Position numbers and translations under genes: made by a program. Below are positions 27,823-37,558 of a DNA stretch of 64,000 nucleotides, piece by piece (position 1 is the first letter of the stretch; each line of letters begins with the position of its first letter). The notes beneath the pieces are model-generated. The model was not told the DNA's origin. It saw only the letters and a program-made list of their open reading frames with translations, and ran no database searches. The DNA comes from Oscillospiraceae bacterium (GTDB lineage Bacteria; Bacillota; Clostridia; Oscillospirales; Ruminococcaceae): the NCBI GenBank assembly GCA_017415165.1, contig JAFQIY010000043.1, positions 1 to 64,000 of the forward strand, in the 5' to 3' direction.

Positions 27823-28705
27823 TATTTATTTCAAGGAAATGTATCCGCTTATTCCGAGACTTCTGCTTGGCTTTATAGTCTTTGGCGAGATATATTTTAT
27901 TTTGCTTCTCAATTATGGTGTTACGGATTTTTCTTTAGGCATACAGGAAATTGTTGGCGGTATAACGATTTTCGGGTTTCTGATGTTTCTGCGTATTGCT
28001 GATGATTTCAAGGATTACGAATCAGATAAACGACTTTTCCCTGACAGAGCATTCCCAAGCGGAAAGGTTTATAAAAAAGACTTGAACACTGTTGTTGCCA
28101 TAGACCTTGCCGTTATGACAATTCTGAATGTTATTTTTATGAATAACATTTTATTCTATCTGTTTCTTATGACTTATGGAATTCTTATGTCATTGTGGTT
28201 TTTCCAGAAGCATAAAATCAGCAAAAGTCTGCCGCTTGCACTGGTTACGCACAACCCTGTGCAGATGGTACTGAATTTGTATATCATTTCATTCTGCTGC
28301 ATAAAGTACGAGCTTCAGCCATTTACATTAACATCCTTTCTTGTTCTTATGACGCTTTATTTTCCTGCGCTTATATGGGAGATTGCAAGAAAAATCCGTG
28401 CGCCGAAGGATGAAACGGAATACACAACATATTCAAAGCTTTTTGGACATAAAAAATCTACGCTGTTTATCCTTATCCTCACGCTTGTGGATATAGTTAC
28501 AAATCTTCTCCTTGTTATAAATCTTAATATAATCGGTTTCTTTATCCTCATAATCAATGTTACAATAATGACCGCAGAGTTTATTATGTTTATAAAGAAT
28601 CCCGAAAGATTCAAGCTTGTAACAAGAGTTGAAATTTACACATACATTACAGAGGCTACAATGCTTCTGATAATTCCCGCCTATATGATATTTGGAAAGA
28701 TATGA
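27806..28705 (+). CDS. UbiA-superfamily prenyltransferase
   Basis: 299 residues with eight or nine membrane helices. The first metal-prenyl-diphosphate motif is RIADDFKDYESDKRLFPDR (Asp67, Asp70 and Asp74), and the second region is RKIRAPKDETEYTTYSKLFG. UbiA enzymes transfer prenyl chains to aromatic or, in archaea (DGGGP synthase), glycerol acceptors. With a CarS-like gene in the same operon, a prenyl-glycerol acceptor is attractive but unproven. The ATG overlaps psd, and GGATAGGAAAG precedes it. Confidence 0.78.
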   Translation: MLRRLNIYFKEMYPLIPRLLLGFIVFGEIYFILLLNYGVTDFSLGIQEIVGGITIFGFLMFLRIADDFKDYESDKRLFPDRAFPSGKVYKKDLNTVVAIDLAVMTILNVIFMNNILFYLFLMTYGILMSLWFFQKHKISKSLPLALVTHNPVQMVLNLYIISFCCIKYELQPFTLTSFLVLMTLYFPALIWEIARKIRAPKDETEYTTYSKLFGHKKSTLFILILTLVDIVTNLLLVINLNIIGFFILIINVTIMTAEFIMFIKNPERFKLVTRVEIYTYITEATMLLIIPAYMIFGKI

Positions 28706-31089
28706 ATACATTTATTACAACAGATAATTACAAGGAATATACAATCGGAAAAAAAGCAGAACGTCTTTTTATTATGAAAGAGAATGGATTTAATGTTCCG
28801 TCGCTTTTTTGCATAAATGAAATCCCTGAAAAAGAAAAGCTCCTTTCATTCTTGAATGACGGAAGGGAGTTTTCGGTGCGTTCATCTGCACTTTGTGAGG
28901 ATTCCTCTGATAACTCTTTCGCAGGGCAGTTTGACAGCTTTCTTTTTGTAAAAAAAGAAAATGTATACGATAAAATAAAGGATTGCTTTTTGTCTGCCGA
29001 AAAGGAAAATGTTATTTCTTACTGTAAGGAAAACAATATAAATCCTGACACCATAAAAATGTCTGTAATTGTTCAGGAAATGATTGACTCTGATTATTCA
29101 GGCGTTATATTTTCTTCCAATCCGCAGGGCGTTTTAAACGAAAGCGTTATTGTTATGGGAAGCGGAACAGGAGACAATGTTGTTGAAGAAAAAACAGACG
29201 TTACAACCTGTTATTACAACAGAACAGATAAAAAATATTATACCGAAAAAAGCTGTGAAAAATCTCCGTCTATGACAGAGAATTTGATAGAAGAGCTTAT
29301 TTCGTTATGCGAAAAAACAGAAGAAATCTTTGGGAAGCTTATTGATATTGAATTTGCTGTAAAGAACGATGAAGTTTTTATCCTTCAGGTCAGACCAATA
29401 ACGACAATAAATAATAAAACTCCACTTATTCTTGATAACAGCAACATAGTGGAAAGCTATCCCGGAATATCGCTGCCGTTAACAATTTCTTTTGTGAAAG
29501 AAGCGTACAGCGGTGTCTTCAAGGGGCTTGCCAACAGAGTTCTTCGTGATGAAAAAATTGTAAACAGATATAACGAAACTTATTATAATATGACAGGCTC
29601 AGCAAACGGCAGAGTATATTATAAAATCAGTAATTGGTATACTGTATTGTCATTTCTTCCAATGTCAAAAAAGATAATTCCCATGTGGCAGGATATGATG
29701 GGTGTTACGGAAAAATCTGTTGACAGCGATGAAGTAAAGCTTTCATTTTTTAAAAGACTTTCTACATATGTAAATGTTATCTCCGAAGCCTTTTCTGTAA
29801 GAAAAAATATGGAAAAGCTCAACGCTTCATTTCCTGCAACAGAAAAATATTTCAGGGAGAATTTCACCGCAGATATCACTCTCAAAGATGTAAAATCACT
29901 CTATGATGAGATATCAGAAAAGGTTCTTTCCGTATGGGATATAACGCTTCTCAATGATCTTTACGCATTTGTTTTCACGGGACTGCTTAAAGCTGAAATC
30001 AAAAAATCAGGTGTAACAGACTATGAAAAAACAGTTAACGAATTTATAAGCGGTATTTCAAATATAGAAAGTATGAAGCCAATAAGGGCAATGATAAAGC
30101 TTGCTGACTATGATAGAAAAATGCTTGATGAACTGAACGGCTCACAGAAGGAAAAAGAACTTGAAGAAAAGCTTGACGCTTACCCTGAATTTAAAGAAAA
30201 GTTCTATGAATATATTTTACTTTACGGTGACCGTTCGCCTGAGGAATTGAAAATGGAAACTGTTACGTTCAGGGAAAGTCCGTTGCTGCTTATGAAAAAA
30301 ATCAGCGAACTTTCTTCTGATAAGGATATATTTGAAAAAACAAAAAATTCTCTGCTCGATGAAACAGAGAAATCAACAGAAAGCATAACAGCTGATATAA
30401 AAAAGAGAAAAAAACGAATTATGTATTTTGCTGAAAAGGCTTCTGTGGGAATAATGAACAGAGAAATTTCGCGCCTTAACAGAACAAGAATTTACGGAAT
30501 GGTGCGTTCAATGTTCTTGAGAGCAGGAGAAATCTTTTGTTCAGATGGGAAAATATGTGATAAAAGAGATGTTTTCTATCTTACAAAAGATGAGATTTTT
30601 AACGGCAATCCTGATACCTTTGCTGACATAATAGAGAAAAGAAAAAGTGATTACAAAGGATTTTATGAGCTTCCCGCATTTTCAAGAATAATCTTTTCCG
30701 GTAAGGAATTCGATAAAAATATCATCCGCACAGACACTGTTTCAGGCGTTGCTTCAGATGAAAAAACGCTTTACGGAACGCCATCTTCTGCAGGAATAAC
30801 AAAAGGAACAGCAGTTGTTGTTAAAGATGCCTGCAATCCTCCTGATACCAAGGGTAAAATAATTGTTGCAAAAATGACAGACCCGGGCTGGGTGTTTCTT
30901 TTGTCAAATTCAAAGGGAATTATCAGCGAAAAAGGTTCTCTTTTATCGCACACTGCTATTATTTCAAGGGAGCTGAAAATCCCTGCTGTTGTCGGAGTAA
31001 AAAACGCTTCTGAACTGATAAAAGACGGCGATATAATAGAGCTTGACGGCAATAGCGGAATAATAAAAATATGCGGAAAGGAGAAATAG
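28702..31089 (+). CDS. ATP-grasp/phosphohistidine dikinase of Rph-type layout (copy 2)
   Basis: 795 residues, paralogous to the product of 23830 and clearly diverged. ATP-grasp domain: EFSVRSSALCEDSSDNSFAG near 65 and VIVQEMIDSDYSGVIFSSNP near 120. The long middle region (about 250-690) is rich in Lys and Glu. The C-terminal swivelling domain has His750 in SLLSHTAIISRELKIP. No PEP-binding barrel is present. The middle domains of the two copies differ, so they may phosphorylate different acceptors or successive intermediates. It starts with a 4-base ATGA overlap on the UbiA-like gene. Confidence 0.78.
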   Translation: MNTFITTDNYKEYTIGKKAERLFIMKENGFNVPSLFCINEIPEKEKLLSFLNDGREFSVRSSALCEDSSDNSFAGQFDSFLFVKKENVYDKIKDCFLSAEKENVISYCKENNINPDTIKMSVIVQEMIDSDYSGVIFSSNPQGVLNESVIVMGSGTGDNVVEEKTDVTTCYYNRTDKKYYTEKSCEKSPSMTENLIEELISLCEKTEEIFGKLIDIEFAVKNDEVFILQVRPITTINNKTPLILDNSNIVESYPGISLPLTISFVKEAYSGVFKGLANRVLRDEKIVNRYNETYYNMTGSANGRVYYKISNWYTVLSFLPMSKKIIPMWQDMMGVTEKSVDSDEVKLSFFKRLSTYVNVISEAFSVRKNMEKLNASFPATEKYFRENFTADITLKDVKSLYDEISEKVLSVWDITLLNDLYAFVFTGLLKAEIKKSGVTDYEKTVNEFISGISNIESMKPIRAMIKLADYDRKMLDELNGSQKEKELEEKLDAYPEFKEKFYEYILLYGDRSPEELKMETVTFRESPLLLMKKISELSSDKDIFEKTKNSLLDETEKSTESITADIKKRKKRIMYFAEKASVGIMNREISRLNRTRIYGMVRSMFLRAGEIFCSDGKICDKRDVFYLTKDEIFNGNPDTFADIIEKRKSDYKGFYELPAFSRIIFSGKEFDKNIIRTDTVSGVASDEKTLYGTPSSAGITKGTAVVVKDACNPPDTKGKIIVAKMTDPGWVFLLSNSKGIISEKGSLLSHTAIISRELKIPAVVGVKNASELIKDGDIIELDGNSGIIKICGKEK

Positions 31090-31090
31090 A

Positions 31091-32155
31091 ATGTATCTTG
31101 TAAAAAAAGTGACCGAAAATGATTATGAAGATTTTTTAGATTTTCCCTCACGCATACATATAAAAAAAGAGCTTATGCAGAAGCGTTCCGATGAAATTGC
31201 ATTGCTCAAAGGTACACATACGTTGAGCAATTATTTCACATTTACAGCTTTTCTATGTTACTGTGACAGCAAGGTTGTTGCAAGATGTGCTGTAACAATA
31301 TATACCGATAAAGATGAAGCTTATCTCGGCTTTTTTGACAGCGAGGATAATATTGAAGCAGTAAAAGCTATTATGGAAGCAGCCGAAAACTTTGCAAGAG
31401 AAAACGGAATAGTAAAACTTACAGGTCCTGTAGACGCAAGCTTTTGGATTGGATACAGAATGAAATCTAACAAATTTGATGAAAAGCGATTCTTTTCCGA
31501 ACCCTATGGCAAGGACTATTACCCGAAGCTATGGAAGGAAAATGGCTATAAAATTTCCCAGGTGTATGTATCAAACATCTATAAAAAGCTTTCAAAGAAC
31601 GAGGAAGATGACGAAAACTATATAAAAAGATATAACTTTTTTACCAAAAGAGGTTACAGCATTGTTTCTCCGTCAAGAAAAGACTGGGACAAGGTTATCG
31701 GTGAGGTTTACACTCTGCTTGTTAAGCTATACAGTGATTTCCCTGTTTTCTCGCATATTACCGAAAAAGAGTTTAGAGAGATGTATAAGGACCTCAAAAC
31801 AGTTCTTGATTTTTCTATGGTCAAACTTGGATATAAAAATAATAAGCTGGCAGGATTTTTTATTAGCGTTCCCGATTACGGAAATAGACTTTGCGGAAAT
31901 ATAGGACTTCCTGAGATTTTATTTATGCTTAAAAACAGAAGAAGATGTGATAATTACATTCTTCTGTATATTGGCGTTGACGAAAAGCATCTGGGACTTG
32001 GATCTGCTTTGTCACAAGCTATGTTTGAAGAGCTTCGCAGAAAAAGATCTTCATCAATAGGTGCTCTTATTAAAAAGGGCAAGGTGTCCGAAAAATATAT
32101 TGACAATAAAATCCTTTACCAAAGGGAATATCTGCTGTTTGAAAAGCATTTATAA
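31091..32155 (+). CDS. GNAT-like acyltransferase
   Basis: 354 residues, no membrane segment. The N-terminal half (YFTFTAFLCYCDSKVVARCAVTIYTD, AENFARENGIVKLTGPVD) and the C-terminal half (YNNKLAGFFISVPDYGN, LLYIGVDEKHLGLGSALSQAMFEELRRK) look like two GNAT folds. The second holds the acetyl/acyl-CoA pyrophosphate loop HLGLGSALS. The family resembles large bacterial GNAT proteins of unknown substrate. As last gene of the operon, one base after copy 2 of the dikinase, it may acylate the head group or chain; this is inference. Confidence 0.65.
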   Translation: MYLVKKVTENDYEDFLDFPSRIHIKKELMQKRSDEIALLKGTHTLSNYFTFTAFLCYCDSKVVARCAVTIYTDKDEAYLGFFDSEDNIEAVKAIMEAAENFARENGIVKLTGPVDASFWIGYRMKSNKFDEKRFFSEPYGKDYYPKLWKENGYKISQVYVSNIYKKLSKNEEDDENYIKRYNFFTKRGYSIVSPSRKDWDKVIGEVYTLLVKLYSDFPVFSHITEKEFREMYKDLKTVLDFSMVKLGYKNNKLAGFFISVPDYGNRLCGNIGLPEILFMLKNRRRCDNYILLYIGVDEKHLGLGSALSQAMFEELRRKRSSSIGALIKKGKVSEKYIDNKILYQREYLLFEKHL

Positions 32156-32204
32156 CTTGCTCAATTGAGAAATAGTATTCTTATTTTTTATTATTATTCA
32201 ATAA

Positions 32205-32234
32205 ACAGGCACACGGTCGATTCCGTGTGCCTGT
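32205..32234 (+). terminator. Lipid operon terminator
   Basis: Perfect 12-bp GC stem ACAGGCACACGG/CCGTGTGCCTGT with a 6-base loop, 49 bases past the last stop. No clear T-run follows. Confidence 0.65.
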
Positions 32235-32255
32235 CTGCATAACCCGCTGTATTAA

Positions 32256-32444
32256 GTTTTATACGATATTTGTGAAAACTTCTTTATCGCTGTCCAACTA
32301 AACCAAGACTCTTTTTATCCAAACTGTCCTGATCGTACAATGGAGTATGTTGAAGAAAATGACCGTTATGTTATTTTCTCCGATGGAAAAGCTGTTGAAG
32401 AATATTCAGTTACAGTAGAAAGCAAACAGAATGATTTGAATTGA
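32256..32444 (+). pseudogene. 3' fragment of a lost gene
   Basis: An open frame without a proper start reads VLYDICENFFIAVQLNQDSF, then YPNCPDRTMEYVEENDRYVI and FSDGKAVEEYSV to TGA at 32442. An internal ATG at 32340 has no ribosome site. It resembles a truncated C-terminal coding end next to a terminator. Family not recognised. Confidence 0.4.
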
Positions 32445-32482
32445 AAAATCCCCATCTGCCATTACTGACAGATGGGGATTTT
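32445..32482. terminator. Bidirectional terminator
   Basis: Perfect 14-bp stem AAAATCCCCATCTG/CAGATGGGGATTTT with a 10-base loop. It ends the minus-strand yeh-like operon and the relic from the left. Confidence 0.88.
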
Positions 32483-32486
32483 GAAT

Positions 32487-32741
32487 TTAATCCTGAAGCC
32501 CTGAAAGGCATTCTGTATAACAGCATAAACGGCATAATACTGTAGCCGCCTCTTCCGAATTGTGCTCAGAAGCACATCCAGTCAGTCTTGAACATAACTT
32601 TTCTCCCGCTGACATATTAAACTCATTACAAAGCTTTTCCGCAGTATTAAGTCTGCGTAATACATCCGTGCGTATTTCGTTTGTACCGCTGAATGCGATA
32701 TCTGCTATTATTTCTTCAAGCAGTGAAATAAGCTTATCCAT
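32487..32741 (-). CDS. Small protein at the end of the yeh-like operon
   Basis: 84 residues, helical, with five cysteines in the C-terminal half (KLCSRLTGC...VLCRLCCYTEC). Family not recognised. It overlaps the SWIM gene stop by one base, so it is part of the operon, though the other operon members are known without it. Confidence 0.6.
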   Translation of the reverse strand: MDKLISLLEEIIADIAFSGTNEIRTDVLRRLNTAEKLCNEFNMSAGEKLCSRLTGCASEHNSEEAATVLCRLCCYTECLSGLQD

Positions 32742-34138
32742 CAGATTGTCAGCTCCTTTCCATTGCCGAAATAAATGTTAACTATACCTTCTGAATTAAT
32801 TTCAGCAATCGCTTCTGTAATGCCGCCCATTCTTTTTAACAGAAAATATCTGTCAGCGGCAGGCTTATCGGCATATGCTTCAATACTCTTTACAGCCAGT
32901 GAAGTGAGTTCGCTGTAAGCTGTTTCACAATTGAATTTGCCATCCTTTCCAATTATGGAATAATAAAGAATTTGTTCACCTTTATCAAAATAAGCATCAA
33001 TGTTTTCTGCACTTACAACAGCATAACGTGGCTTTTTTTGATATGAAAAGTAATCATATTCTTCCTCAGGAGCAAATTCAAAAGCTTCTTCAGGTAAATC
33101 ATTACATCCGATTTTATTTGATGTTACGCAGGTTGTCTGTGAAGATGATGATATTTTATCATTAGAATCAGCTTTACATCCGATAAGCGATAACTTTCGT
33201 CCGCTTATATTTTCGATGGACATCTTATTCTGCCAGTGAGAGTGTGCACGCATAAGCTTATATAGTGATTTCAGACTTCCTGAGTCAGAGGTTTTGCTGT
33301 AAATATCCGATATGGCTGAATTATAGGTGTAAAACTTATTCTGTTCTGTCTCAAACATTACTGCTGTGAGACCCGCAAAACCTGATTTGCTTCTGTACGG
33401 GTAAACACCAAGGCAGATAAATTCTCGTTTGCCGATATTTTCGTATTCATTACCCGAAAAGAGCAAAGCCTTCCCCTGCTCTTTGAGAGAAGCCTCCGCA
33501 GTATTGTATATCCTGCAAATTCTCATTGCCGCTGTAAGCTGATTAAAGCCTGCTTTCTTTTCGAGCATAAGCTCAATATCTTCTGCCGCACTTCTGCAAA
33601 GCCGCCCTATTTTTCTGTGTACGGTTGGTGCTGTAAGAGAAAGCCGTGACAAAATTTCCGAGTCATTTTTTGTACAGCTGATAATTCCTTTTGCTAGGAT
33701 ACCCGTCATTGTTTTCATAACTTCATCAAGATATTTTTCATCAGCTTTAATTTCTTCGGAAGTCTGTTTATCTTGTGCAGATGGCTTTTGAATATCAGCT
33801 TTTGCATTTTCTTCAACACAGTCCTCATTACCATCAGAAAAGACAGATACCGCAATAGCCGCAGCAATAATATGTCTGCATATGGTTTTGGAAGGACAGC
33901 TGCATTTACAGCTTGCCAATTCTCCGCACATCGAAACTTCAGCGTCGGGAAGCTTAACTTTCAGATATTCTTCTGTCACTTCAAGCCTTGTTTCACACGC
34001 TTCAATATCCTTCAGCGCACGCTTGTAGGTGCCCTTGTTGGAAGCGGCAACAAGCTTTTCTTCGGTAAATTGTCCGCCTATTCTGCGCGCATAAGCCTCA
34101 GCGGCGTTATCGGCTATGATATTATATTTCCTATCCAT
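32741..34138 (-). CDS. SWIM zinc-finger protein (YehQ-like)
   Basis: 465 residues. The SWIM motif CKCSCPSKTICRH (CxC...CxH) is at about 98-110, preceded by LEVTEEYLKVKLPDAEVSMC, a typical lead-in. The rest is helical and poorly conserved. SWIM fingers bind DNA or proteins. E. coli YehQ holds the same place in an otherwise matching operon. It overlaps the VWA gene by 25 bases. Confidence 0.82.
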   Translation of the reverse strand: MDRKYNIIADNAAEAYARRIGGQFTEEKLVAASNKGTYKRALKDIEACETRLEVTEEYLKVKLPDAEVSMCGELASCKCSCPSKTICRHIIAAAIAVSVFSDGNEDCVEENAKADIQKPSAQDKQTSEEIKADEKYLDEVMKTMTGILAKGIISCTKNDSEILSRLSLTAPTVHRKIGRLCRSAAEDIELMLEKKAGFNQLTAAMRICRIYNTAEASLKEQGKALLFSGNEYENIGKREFICLGVYPYRSKSGFAGLTAVMFETEQNKFYTYNSAISDIYSKTSDSGSLKSLYKLMRAHSHWQNKMSIENISGRKLSLIGCKADSNDKISSSSQTTCVTSNKIGCNDLPEEAFEFAPEEEYDYFSYQKKPRYAVVSAENIDAYFDKGEQILYYSIIGKDGKFNCETAYSELTSLAVKSIEAYADKPAADRYFLLKRMGGITEAIAEINSEGIVNIYFGNGKELTI

Positions 34139-35214
34139 TCAGCCAGCTCCTCAGGGGTTATTGCCGCAACGTCTGCACCCATCCCTGCAATATATTTAGC
34201 CGCAGGACGGTTGTAGCACGGCTCACTTTCATAATCAAGCGCGGGCAGAACAATAAGTTTTGCGCCGCTTTCAAGTATATCCTTGCATTTTCTGTATACT
34301 CTGCGAATGTCGCCGCCCTCGTAAAGGTCGGTAATCAGAATAACAATTGTCTTTGCAGGTGCAGTCATAAGACTTTCACCGTAACAAAGCGCCCTGTAAA
34401 TGTCCGTGCCTCCTCCAAGCTGAACCCTCATCAAAATGTCTGTCGCACTTGATGTATGTTCACTCAAATCAGCGATAGCTGTGTCAAAAACAGCAAGTTT
34501 CGTGCGCAGGAATGGCAGCTTTGCGAAAATGCTTGCCATTACCGATGTGTAAATAACCGAATTGCACATGCTTCCGCTCTGGTCGGCAAGTATGATAATA
34601 TCCCACGGATTATAACGTTTGACCGTGTTGCTGAAATACAGTCTGCGTGGGATAATTGTGCCATACTCCTTGCTGTAGTTTTTAAGATTTCTTTCAATAG
34701 TTTTTTTGAAATCAAAGTTTCTGTAAACCTTGTAGTATGACTGCGTGCTTGAAAGCTTCTTACCGTAAAAGCTTCTGCGTATCGCAACCTCAAGCTTCTT
34801 TGAAATTTCTTCTGCCGCACGTCTGATAACATCATCAGCCTGCTTCCGTACATTCTGAGGAATTATATTTCTGAACGAAAGCAATTTTCCAAGCAAGGTA
34901 ATATCAGGTTCAAGGTTTTTGAGAATTTCTGAATTAGTCAGCATCTCATCAATTCCGTATTTATTAAGAGCGTCCTTCTGCATTATTTCTGCCGCACTTT
35001 TCGGGAACAGCTTCTTGACCTTTCCAAGCCATTCGGGTACAGAGAAAACAGATGCACCACGTCCTCCGCTGCCATCGCTTCTTATACCTCGTCCGCCTGA
35101 ATATTCTCTGTCATAGAGAAAAGCGAGTGCATCCTCGGTTTCTGCGTAACTTCCGTCAAGAGGGAGCTTTTCTTCCGCAAACTGACCCAGTATAAGCCGC
35201 CATCGTGACAGCAT
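34114..35214 (-). CDS. VWA-domain protein (CoxE/YehP-like)
   Basis: 366 residues. The C-terminal von Willebrand A domain has the metal site (MIDAS) DQSGSM near residue 215, then the downstream Thr/Asp in GGTDIYRAL and ITDLYEGG. The N-terminal helical half contains GGRGIRSDGSGGRGAS. VWA proteins of this kind work with MoxR ATPases in assembling or remodelling targets. I choose ATG 35214: GAGG sits 8 bases upstream, while earlier in-frame ATGs run into the DUF5682 gene. Confidence 0.85.
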   Translation of the reverse strand: MLSRWRLILGQFAEEKLPLDGSYAETEDALAFLYDREYSGGRGIRSDGSGGRGASVFSVPEWLGKVKKLFPKSAAEIMQKDALNKYGIDEMLTNSEILKNLEPDITLLGKLLSFRNIIPQNVRKQADDVIRRAAEEISKKLEVAIRRSFYGKKLSSTQSYYKVYRNFDFKKTIERNLKNYSKEYGTIIPRRLYFSNTVKRYNPWDIIILADQSGSMCNSVIYTSVMASIFAKLPFLRTKLAVFDTAIADLSEHTSSATDILMRVQLGGGTDIYRALCYGESLMTAPAKTIVILITDLYEGGDIRRVYRKCKDILESGAKLIVLPALDYESEPCYNRPAAKYIAGMGADVAAITPEELAEWIGNIIS

Positions 35215-35224
35215 TTCCATATCC

Positions 35225-37558
35225 TCAGTCAATGAACAGCCCCCATTTCTCCATAATTTTTCTTGCTTTGCTGTCACACTCTGCCGCACGGATTATTTCT
35301 TCCGCACTGAAAACGTCACTTCCTGTAAGCACTTCCTCGCGTGTGCCGTAAAGTTCAGCAACGTTCTTGCTTATGCGGGCAGTTTCTGACGGAAGGAAGG
35401 CTGTAAATGCACCCCTGAAACGAGGGAGCACCGCTTTGAATTTATCATCATCCATACGTCTTATTGCCTTATCAATGCTTTCAAGTACAGAATGGCTTGT
35501 CATAATAATGTCACGTCCCGCAGAAATAACTCCTGCAAGAAATTCAGCACTGTCAGCAGATTCAGCCGAAAGCAGATAAACACATATCGCTTCACCGTAT
35601 TCGTCTTCGGAAATACGCCCCTCTTTTCCGCAAAGTGCAACACATACACCGTATATCTGAGGTGACGTGCCTGTGTCGGCAGCTGCTTCTTCAATGCACT
35701 TAATAAGAAGCTCCTTGTCGCAAAATAACGGATATTCCGACGCTATCGAGTACATCTGACGTATTCCCTCGCAGATATCATTGCATATATCACCTTTAGC
35801 AACTCGTATATCTTCAAATCTGCAAAGTGCTGTTTCAAAGGAAATTTTCATCAGTTCAGAAACCGTGTTATCAGCCTGACCGAGAGTGTGCTTCTGTAAA
35901 ATAATCAACCTATTCAGATTATACATAAATCTGCATTGCGAAACAAAATCCATATCGTCCCGCACGATATCGTAAATCTGTCCGATGAATTTGTCAGCTG
36001 CTTCGGAAAAACCGAGTGTGAAAAGGTGAAGCAGGAAAATGCCGCTATCTTCTGCCGACTGTGTCTTTTCAAAGCTATCCTTGAGCAAATTTCTACATAT
36101 AGTTTCAATACTTCCGCCATAAACCGAAAGGTCAATAAGACGTGTTTCTACGGCTGTGCTGTAACGGTAGCTCCAATGTTCTCTTATAAGAGCTGTGTCA
36201 ATGTTTCTTGTATAATCAGGACCGCTCTCACGCTTGCAGAAGCTTGTTTCCAAATAAGCCATACGATGAAAAAAACAGCTTTTTTCATAATGGCTTTTCT
36301 TTTTTACTATCTCAAGCACCGTGCTTTGACGTGCAACCGTGCCGATATTAAGGCGGTGCTTTTTGCACAAAGCCCTGAAATCCGCAACACAAGGCGGAAT
36401 AATGTTTTCTCTGTCTTCAGATGAAAGATTTATTTCACCTGCACCCAGGCCTGTCATTCTTCTGTAAAGGTAGTCAAGCTCAAATGCCGCAGTTGAATTG
36501 ACGTCACCCTTTACAAATGCCGAGCGTACTCCGTCAATTAGCTCAAACGCACCGGGCTCAACCTTACCTCTCAACGCAGTAAGGTTGTTTGCAAGATAAA
36601 GAGCCTCTGTTTCATCAGGAAGTGAAACAGGCTGTTTAGACCGTGCATATCTTGCCGTGCTCACAATAAACTCCTCAACCGAAGCGAGATACGGCTTTTC
36701 CTTTCCGTCACAAAGTTTTTTCCATACATCGCTATAAAAAGCCGGAAATGGAATACCTGCACCGTAACCGCTCCTGCTGTCTGCCTCCGCAAAGCTGTAG
36801 GGCATAATATACAATCCGCTGTCAGATACGGAGTATTTACCAAACTTTATTTTTTTATCTTCCTCTGCAAGACCGTGAATGTGGTAAGCACCTGCTATGA
36901 CCATTATCCGTTTGTATTCATTTTTAAATTCGTTGATTTTGTCACGCATAAATGCTTCACGGCAATCGTTCCGTTCATCGGACGGTGACAGCTCACGCAT
37001 ATGTCTGCCCAGCATATATACGCTTTTGGCAAATTCATAGCTTGATTTATTAAAACTCAGTTCAAAGCTTCGTTCCCAGAATTCAGAAAAGCTTCTGCAA
37101 CCGCTTTTTTCTGCTGTAAGCTTATAATATTCCGCAGTTTCATCCTGAATATATTCACGGCGGCTTTCACGAGTACCAAACATTGTGAGCTGCAAAGCAT
37201 ACGGCATATCAATAAAATGCACCGCTGTTCCATTTTTTACAGCCGTCTTTAAACCGCAGTATTCAGGAGAATATTCCAGAAAAGGGTAGTATGCACGATA
37301 CTTGTCTTTATCTTCCGATATCTGTCCCAGCCTGTCATCGTAGCTGCTGTAAATGCATACAGGAGGAACTGTACCTTCATCTGCAAGATATTCAATCAGA
37401 AAATCTGCATCAGAGGGACCCTCTATAAGCACACAGTCAGGCTTGCATTCATTAATTACCTTCTGTATGTGATAACCGCAGGCAGGGGAGTGATGCCGTA
37501 CAGGAAAAAAGATAAGTTCCGATGAAAAATCAAAGTATTTTTCAAAATCATTAATCAT
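35225..37558 (-). CDS. DUF5682 protein (YehM-like)
   Basis: 777 residues. It begins with the strongly conserved start of the family: FFPVRHHSPACGYHI, LIEGPSDADFL, and a later MVIAGAYHIHGL. The His/Asp/Glu pattern of the N-terminal 270 residues looks enzymatic (a TraB/EreA-like fold has been proposed for relatives; I cannot confirm it). The long C-terminal part is helical. The gene overlaps the MoxR gene stop by 4 bases. Function unknown. Confidence 0.8.
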   Translation of the reverse strand: MINDFEKYFDFSSELIFFPVRHHSPACGYHIQKVINECKPDCVLIEGPSDADFLIEYLADEGTVPPVCIYSSYDDRLGQISEDKDKYRAYYPFLEYSPEYCGLKTAVKNGTAVHFIDMPYALQLTMFGTRESRREYIQDETAEYYKLTAEKSGCRSFSEFWERSFELSFNKSSYEFAKSVYMLGRHMRELSPSDERNDCREAFMRDKINEFKNEYKRIMVIAGAYHIHGLAEEDKKIKFGKYSVSDSGLYIMPYSFAEADSRSGYGAGIPFPAFYSDVWKKLCDGKEKPYLASVEEFIVSTARYARSKQPVSLPDETEALYLANNLTALRGKVEPGAFELIDGVRSAFVKGDVNSTAAFELDYLYRRMTGLGAGEINLSSEDRENIIPPCVADFRALCKKHRLNIGTVARQSTVLEIVKKKSHYEKSCFFHRMAYLETSFCKRESGPDYTRNIDTALIREHWSYRYSTAVETRLIDLSVYGGSIETICRNLLKDSFEKTQSAEDSGIFLLHLFTLGFSEAADKFIGQIYDIVRDDMDFVSQCRFMYNLNRLIILQKHTLGQADNTVSELMKISFETALCRFEDIRVAKGDICNDICEGIRQMYSIASEYPLFCDKELLIKCIEEAAADTGTSPQIYGVCVALCGKEGRISEDEYGEAICVYLLSAESADSAEFLAGVISAGRDIIMTSHSVLESIDKAIRRMDDDKFKAVLPRFRGAFTAFLPSETARISKNVAELYGTREEVLTGSDVFSAEEIIRAAECDSKARKIMEKWGLFID

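Noticed and set aside
23830-31089. Calling both dikinases PEP synthase (ppsA)
   Set aside because: The His domain is C-terminal and there is no PEP-binding barrel.
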